Shown here: positions 61,507 through 64,000 of the stretch, piece after piece | Position numbering within the stretch: position 1 is the first letter of the stretch | How the letters are laid out: every line of letters begins with the position of its first letter | Assembly (NCBI GenBank): GCA_947490615.1 | Contig: CANLHK010000007.1 | Span: forward strand, 1-64,000 | Direction of reading: 5' to 3' | Length of the DNA stretch: 64,000 bases | From: Planctomycetaceae bacterium | GTDB lineage: Bacteria > Planctomycetota > Phycisphaerae > Phycisphaerales > SM1A02 | Position numbers and translations under genes: made by a program | Notes under the pieces: model-generated | Databases searched by the model: none | Seen by the model: only the letters and a program-made list of their open reading frames with translations | Told to the model about the DNA's origin: nothing

Positions 61507-64000
61507 GCACGGTCTGCATCGAAGTCATCGCGCTCGCACCCGTGTTGGTGAAACCCTCGGCGACCTTCTCGTTGGGATTCACCAACGAGTGCAAGAGGTA
61601 CCGCGCATCACCGCGCGTTGCGACGCCATCAAGGACAGGCGCCGCGTTGCCGCCGTTACCTGCGATGGTGTGACACTTCATGCACACCGCACTCAGGTGG
61701 TAAAGCACGACTTCGCGACCACGCACTGAGTCGCCACCTGACAACGCCAAGGCGTCGTACCGCGCCAGTGGATCGGTGCCGATGGCCGTGCGCCAACGCT
61801 CAATGCTCGTACGCACGGGTCCATTGGCGCGCTCCTTGCCCGCCTCGAAGACCTCGAGCCGCAACGCGGGATCGAGTGTGCCACTTTCGAGTTCCGCGGC
61901 GAGCGGCGCGAGCGCTGGCTCTGCCTCCGCGCCAAGCGTGGCAAGATCACGCACCGCGCGTTGCCGCTCAAGCAGCGCGCCTGATTTCGTGGCATCGACA
62001 AGGGATGGCAAGGCACGACCATCGTTACGGCGAAGCAACATCGTGCGCGCTTCCGCACGCAGTTCGGGCGCGTTGGATTGCAACGCGGCGGTCAGTGCAG
62101 CGGCGAGGCGATCACCCTTGTCGCCCGCGAGTGCGCGGAGACTTGAAACGCGCTCGGACGGCGGCAGTGTGGCGTCGTTCACCGCGCGCAACGATGCAGC
62201 AGGATCAAGTGAGACGCCGAGCTTCGCCGTGGCGTCGTTCACCGCGCCGCGCATGAGGGGATCAGCGCTCTCCGCCAGCGGCGCGAGCTTGCGCGAGAGC
62301 ACACCCTTGAACGACTCGAGGTCGCGGGCCGAGGTGTTGAGCACGCGGTACGCGCCGTTCACGCGGTTGCGCGGCGCGGCAGAAGTCCAATTCGCCAACG
62401 CGTCGAGTGCCTCGATGCGCATGGGCAACGGGTTCGCGGGCGAGAGTGCGAAGTCGCAGAGCAACGCAGCGCTCTCATTGGTGCCTTCCGCGAGACACGC
62501 CTCAATGGCGCGGCGCATGTGCGGGAACTCACTGCGATCGACGGGCTTCATCCCAATCGGCTGTTCGCTCGTTCCATCAGGAAGTCGCCACGCAACCGCT
62601 AGGTGATCGCCGCCGCCACCCTCCGCATGGAGCGCGAGGATGGCGTAGCGCCGGCCCTTTTCAAGACGAATCGGCTTCGACGATTGGCCTGGTTGCGCAT
62701 CGAACATTCCAGGGTCGGCGTAGCCTTCGACCTTGGCCACTTCGCGAAGTGTCGCGGGGTCGTCGGAGGTTCCGATCTGCAACACCGAATCATCGTCACT
62801 GCAGATCGAGAAGATGTAGTCGCCCGTCTCGGGTGCCTCAACGACGCCACGAATGCGGGAGATGTACTTGTCGCCGATGTTGCGCTTGCCTTCACCGATC
62901 GTGAGTGTCGTGGTCTCATCGGGCGGCTTGGCCATGATCGCGGCGTCCTTGAAATCGGCGAGCGTTCCTGGCCGATCGAGCAACCACACTTCACGAGTCA
63001 GTTCGTGCTTGAGTGGTGCGGTGTCCTGCACAGCCGCTTCGCCTGCCGACGCGTTTCCGGCAAAGCGCGCCAGTGACGCCGCCAGTTGAGCGCGCTGCGC
63101 GGACATCGGAAGATCATTGATGGCGCGTGCTGCTTCGAGTCGGACTGCGCGATCGGGATCAAAGAGAAGCGCAGCGATCCGCGGATCGCGCCACTTGCGC
63201 CATGTGAGCGCTGCAGCCATGCGCAGCGTGGCGACAGGTTCTGCCGCAAGCTCACCGAGTCGCGCGCGATCACCAATCCACGCGAGACTTTGAACACCAG
63301 CGTGCCGAAGAAATGGATCGCGATCGCCGTTCTCGGCGAGCATCGAGATGATCATTGGCTGTTGGTCGCGTGCGCCAATCTTGCCCAACGCCAAGGCAGA
63401 GAAGGCGCGAACCCGCGAGCTCGCATCGCTCGCGCAGAGTTCACCGAGCTTCTCTGCTGCAGAAGCGCAACGCGCTTCGCCGAGCATCCGCGCGGCCTGC
63501 GCGCGCAGTTCGTCGTCACGGTCATCGAGAATCGGAAGCACGAAAGTCGTCGGATCCACGCCGCCACCGTTGGACTCGCGTAAGCGCGCACTCGCCTGTT
63601 GCCCAAGCGCCCAGATCGCGTGGACGCGGGCGAATCGATCGGACGCGTGCTCGGCGATGTCGCCCAGCAACTCGGTCGTCGTGGATCCACGAGAGGCCAA
63701 TGCCAGTTGCGCGCGCTGACGCACGCGACGATCGGCATGTGAGAGCAGCGACGCAAGCTCATCGGAATCACGACGCGTGAAGCCTTCCTTGAAGAGTCGT
63801 GTCACCTCTGCAATGCGCGGATCGGCGCGATGCTTGGCGTCCCACACGGCGTAGAGCTCGCCCTTCTCGCCAGCTTCCCAACCGCCACCCCAGTCCGAAA
63901 CATAGATCTTCCCGTCGTAGCCAAAGTCCACATCGGTCGGCAGCACATTCTCGATGAAGGGATGTTCATCGACGACCTTGAAGCCCGCACCGACAGGCTC
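61454..64000 (-). CDS. PVC-type haem-binding protein with HEAT repeats and PA14-like domain (5' end beyond window)
   Basis: The visible 848 residues belong to a very large exported planctomycete protein. Reading from the window edge: the end of a beta-propeller (VGAGFKVVDEHPFIEN, VDFGYDGKIYVSDWGGGWE), HEAT-type helical repeats (for example LSHADRRVRQRAQLALASRG and ARMLGEARCASAAEKLGELC), a PA14-like domain (GVVEAPETGDYIFSICSDDDSVLQIG), more helical repeats, and a cytochrome c-like C-terminus with the haem motif CMKCH and the distal part MQTVLTDAEIRDVVAYL. Such proteins are thought to be periplasmic dehydrogenases or electron carriers. The N-terminal signal and propeller lie outside the window. 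Confidence 0.93.
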   Translation of the reverse strand, partial: EPVGAGFKVVDEHPFIENVLPTDVDFGYDGKIYVSDWGGGWEAGEKGELYAVWDAKHRADPRIAEVTRLFKEGFTRRDSDELASLLSHADRRVRQRAQLALASRGSTTTELLGDIAEHASDRFARVHAIWALGQQASARLRESNGGGVDPTTFVLPILDDRDDELRAQAARMLGEARCASAAEKLGELCASDASSRVRAFSALALGKIGARDQQPMIISMLAENGDRDPFLRHAGVQSLAWIGDRARLGELAAEPVATLRMAAALTWRKWRDPRIAALLFDPDRAVRLEAARAINDLPMSAQRAQLAASLARFAGNASAGEAAVQDTAPLKHELTREVWLLDRPGTLADFKDAAIMAKPPDETTTLTIGEGKRNIGDKYISRIRGVVEAPETGDYIFSICSDDDSVLQIGTSDDPATLREVAKVEGYADPGMFDAQPGQSSKPIRLEKGRRYAILALHAEGGGGDHLAVAWRLPDGTSEQPIGMKPVDRSEFPHMRRAIEACLAEGTNESAALLCDFALSPANPLPMRIEALDALANWTSAAPRNRVNGAYRVLNTSARDLESFKGVLSRKLAPLAESADPLMRGAVNDATAKLGVSLDPAASLRAVNDATLPPSERVSSLRALAGDKGDRLAAALTAALQSNAPELRAEARTMLLRRNDGRALPSLVDATKSGALLERQRAVRDLATLGAEAEPALAPLAAELESGTLDPALRLEVFEAGKERANGPVRTSIERWRTAIGTDPLARYDALALSGGDSVRGREVVLYHLSAVCMKCHTIAGNGGNAAPVLDGVATRGDARYLLHSLVNPNEKVAEGFTNTGASAMTSMQTVLTDAEIRDVVAYLSTLR

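Overview
The window is GC-rich (roughly 60-65%), densely coded bacterial DNA that reads as Planctomycetota, most likely a Phycisphaerae/Phycisphaerales-type organism. That placement is inferred from gene content: a prepilin-like protein with an H-X9-DG-like C-terminal motif (5.1-6.0 kb), a PVC-type haem-binding protein with HEAT repeats, a PA14-like part and a CxxCH C-terminus (61.5-64 kb), an RCC1-repeat secreted protein ending in two DxNxDG-type dockerin-like repeats (21-22.7 kb), a TPR-bearing Ser/Thr kinase and a PEP-CTERM-like surface protein. No phage, insertion sequence, CRISPR array or rRNA operon was seen.

Layout. 0-9.5 kb: a partial ABC ATPase, a DciA-like gene, the minus-strand run tRNA-Thr - tuf - rpmG - tRNA-Trp - secE - nusG (not followed by rplK/rplA here), a prepilin-like gene, rho, coaE and a CHAD protein. 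9.5-19.2 kb: proS, a lipoprotein with a structured leader, the coupled yidC - mnmE - thioesterase run, a phosphodiesterase-like metallophosphatase, and a soluble hybrid-type histidine kinase with a histidine-rich linker. 19.4-31.4 kb: lpdA, the RCC1 protein, a Ser/Thr kinase, a second metallophosphoesterase, a GH29 alpha-L-fucosidase, an EamA transporter, two secreted or beta-repeat proteins and a B12-binding-fold protein. 31.7-43.6 kb: xylA with an HD-domain gene, a galactokinase, two envelope proteins, metG, a three-gene unit (secretin-N-like lipoprotein, ECF sigma factor, small membrane protein) and cysS.

43.6-53 kb is a surface-polysaccharide locus: hexapeptide acetyltransferase, GDP-L-fucose synthase, GDP-mannose 4,6-dehydratase, a Wzy-like membrane protein, a methyltransferase, a GT4 glycosyltransferase, a Wzx-like flippase and a UDP-sugar dehydrogenase. 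It can make GDP-L-fucose and an oxidised UDP-sugar, and build and flip a lipid-linked glycan. 53-58.5 kb holds fliS, an unusually long fliD, a small upstream gene and parB with two parS-like sites but no neighbouring parA. 58.5-64 kb holds a TMTC-like membrane/TPR protein, a cobalamin-riboswitch-like leader in front of a secreted PEP-CTERM-like protein, and the haem-binding protein that runs off the window.

The most interesting points are (1) the cobalamin-riboswitch-like leader joined to a surface protein carrying a motif I recall from proteins found next to cobalamin/cobalt transporters, (2) the secretin-N lipoprotein / ECF sigma / mini membrane protein unit, (3) the histidine kinase combining a His-rich metal-binding-like linker with a receiver whose phospho-acceptor Asp is Glu, and (4) a structured RNA ending in a terminator just upstream of a lipoprotein gene.
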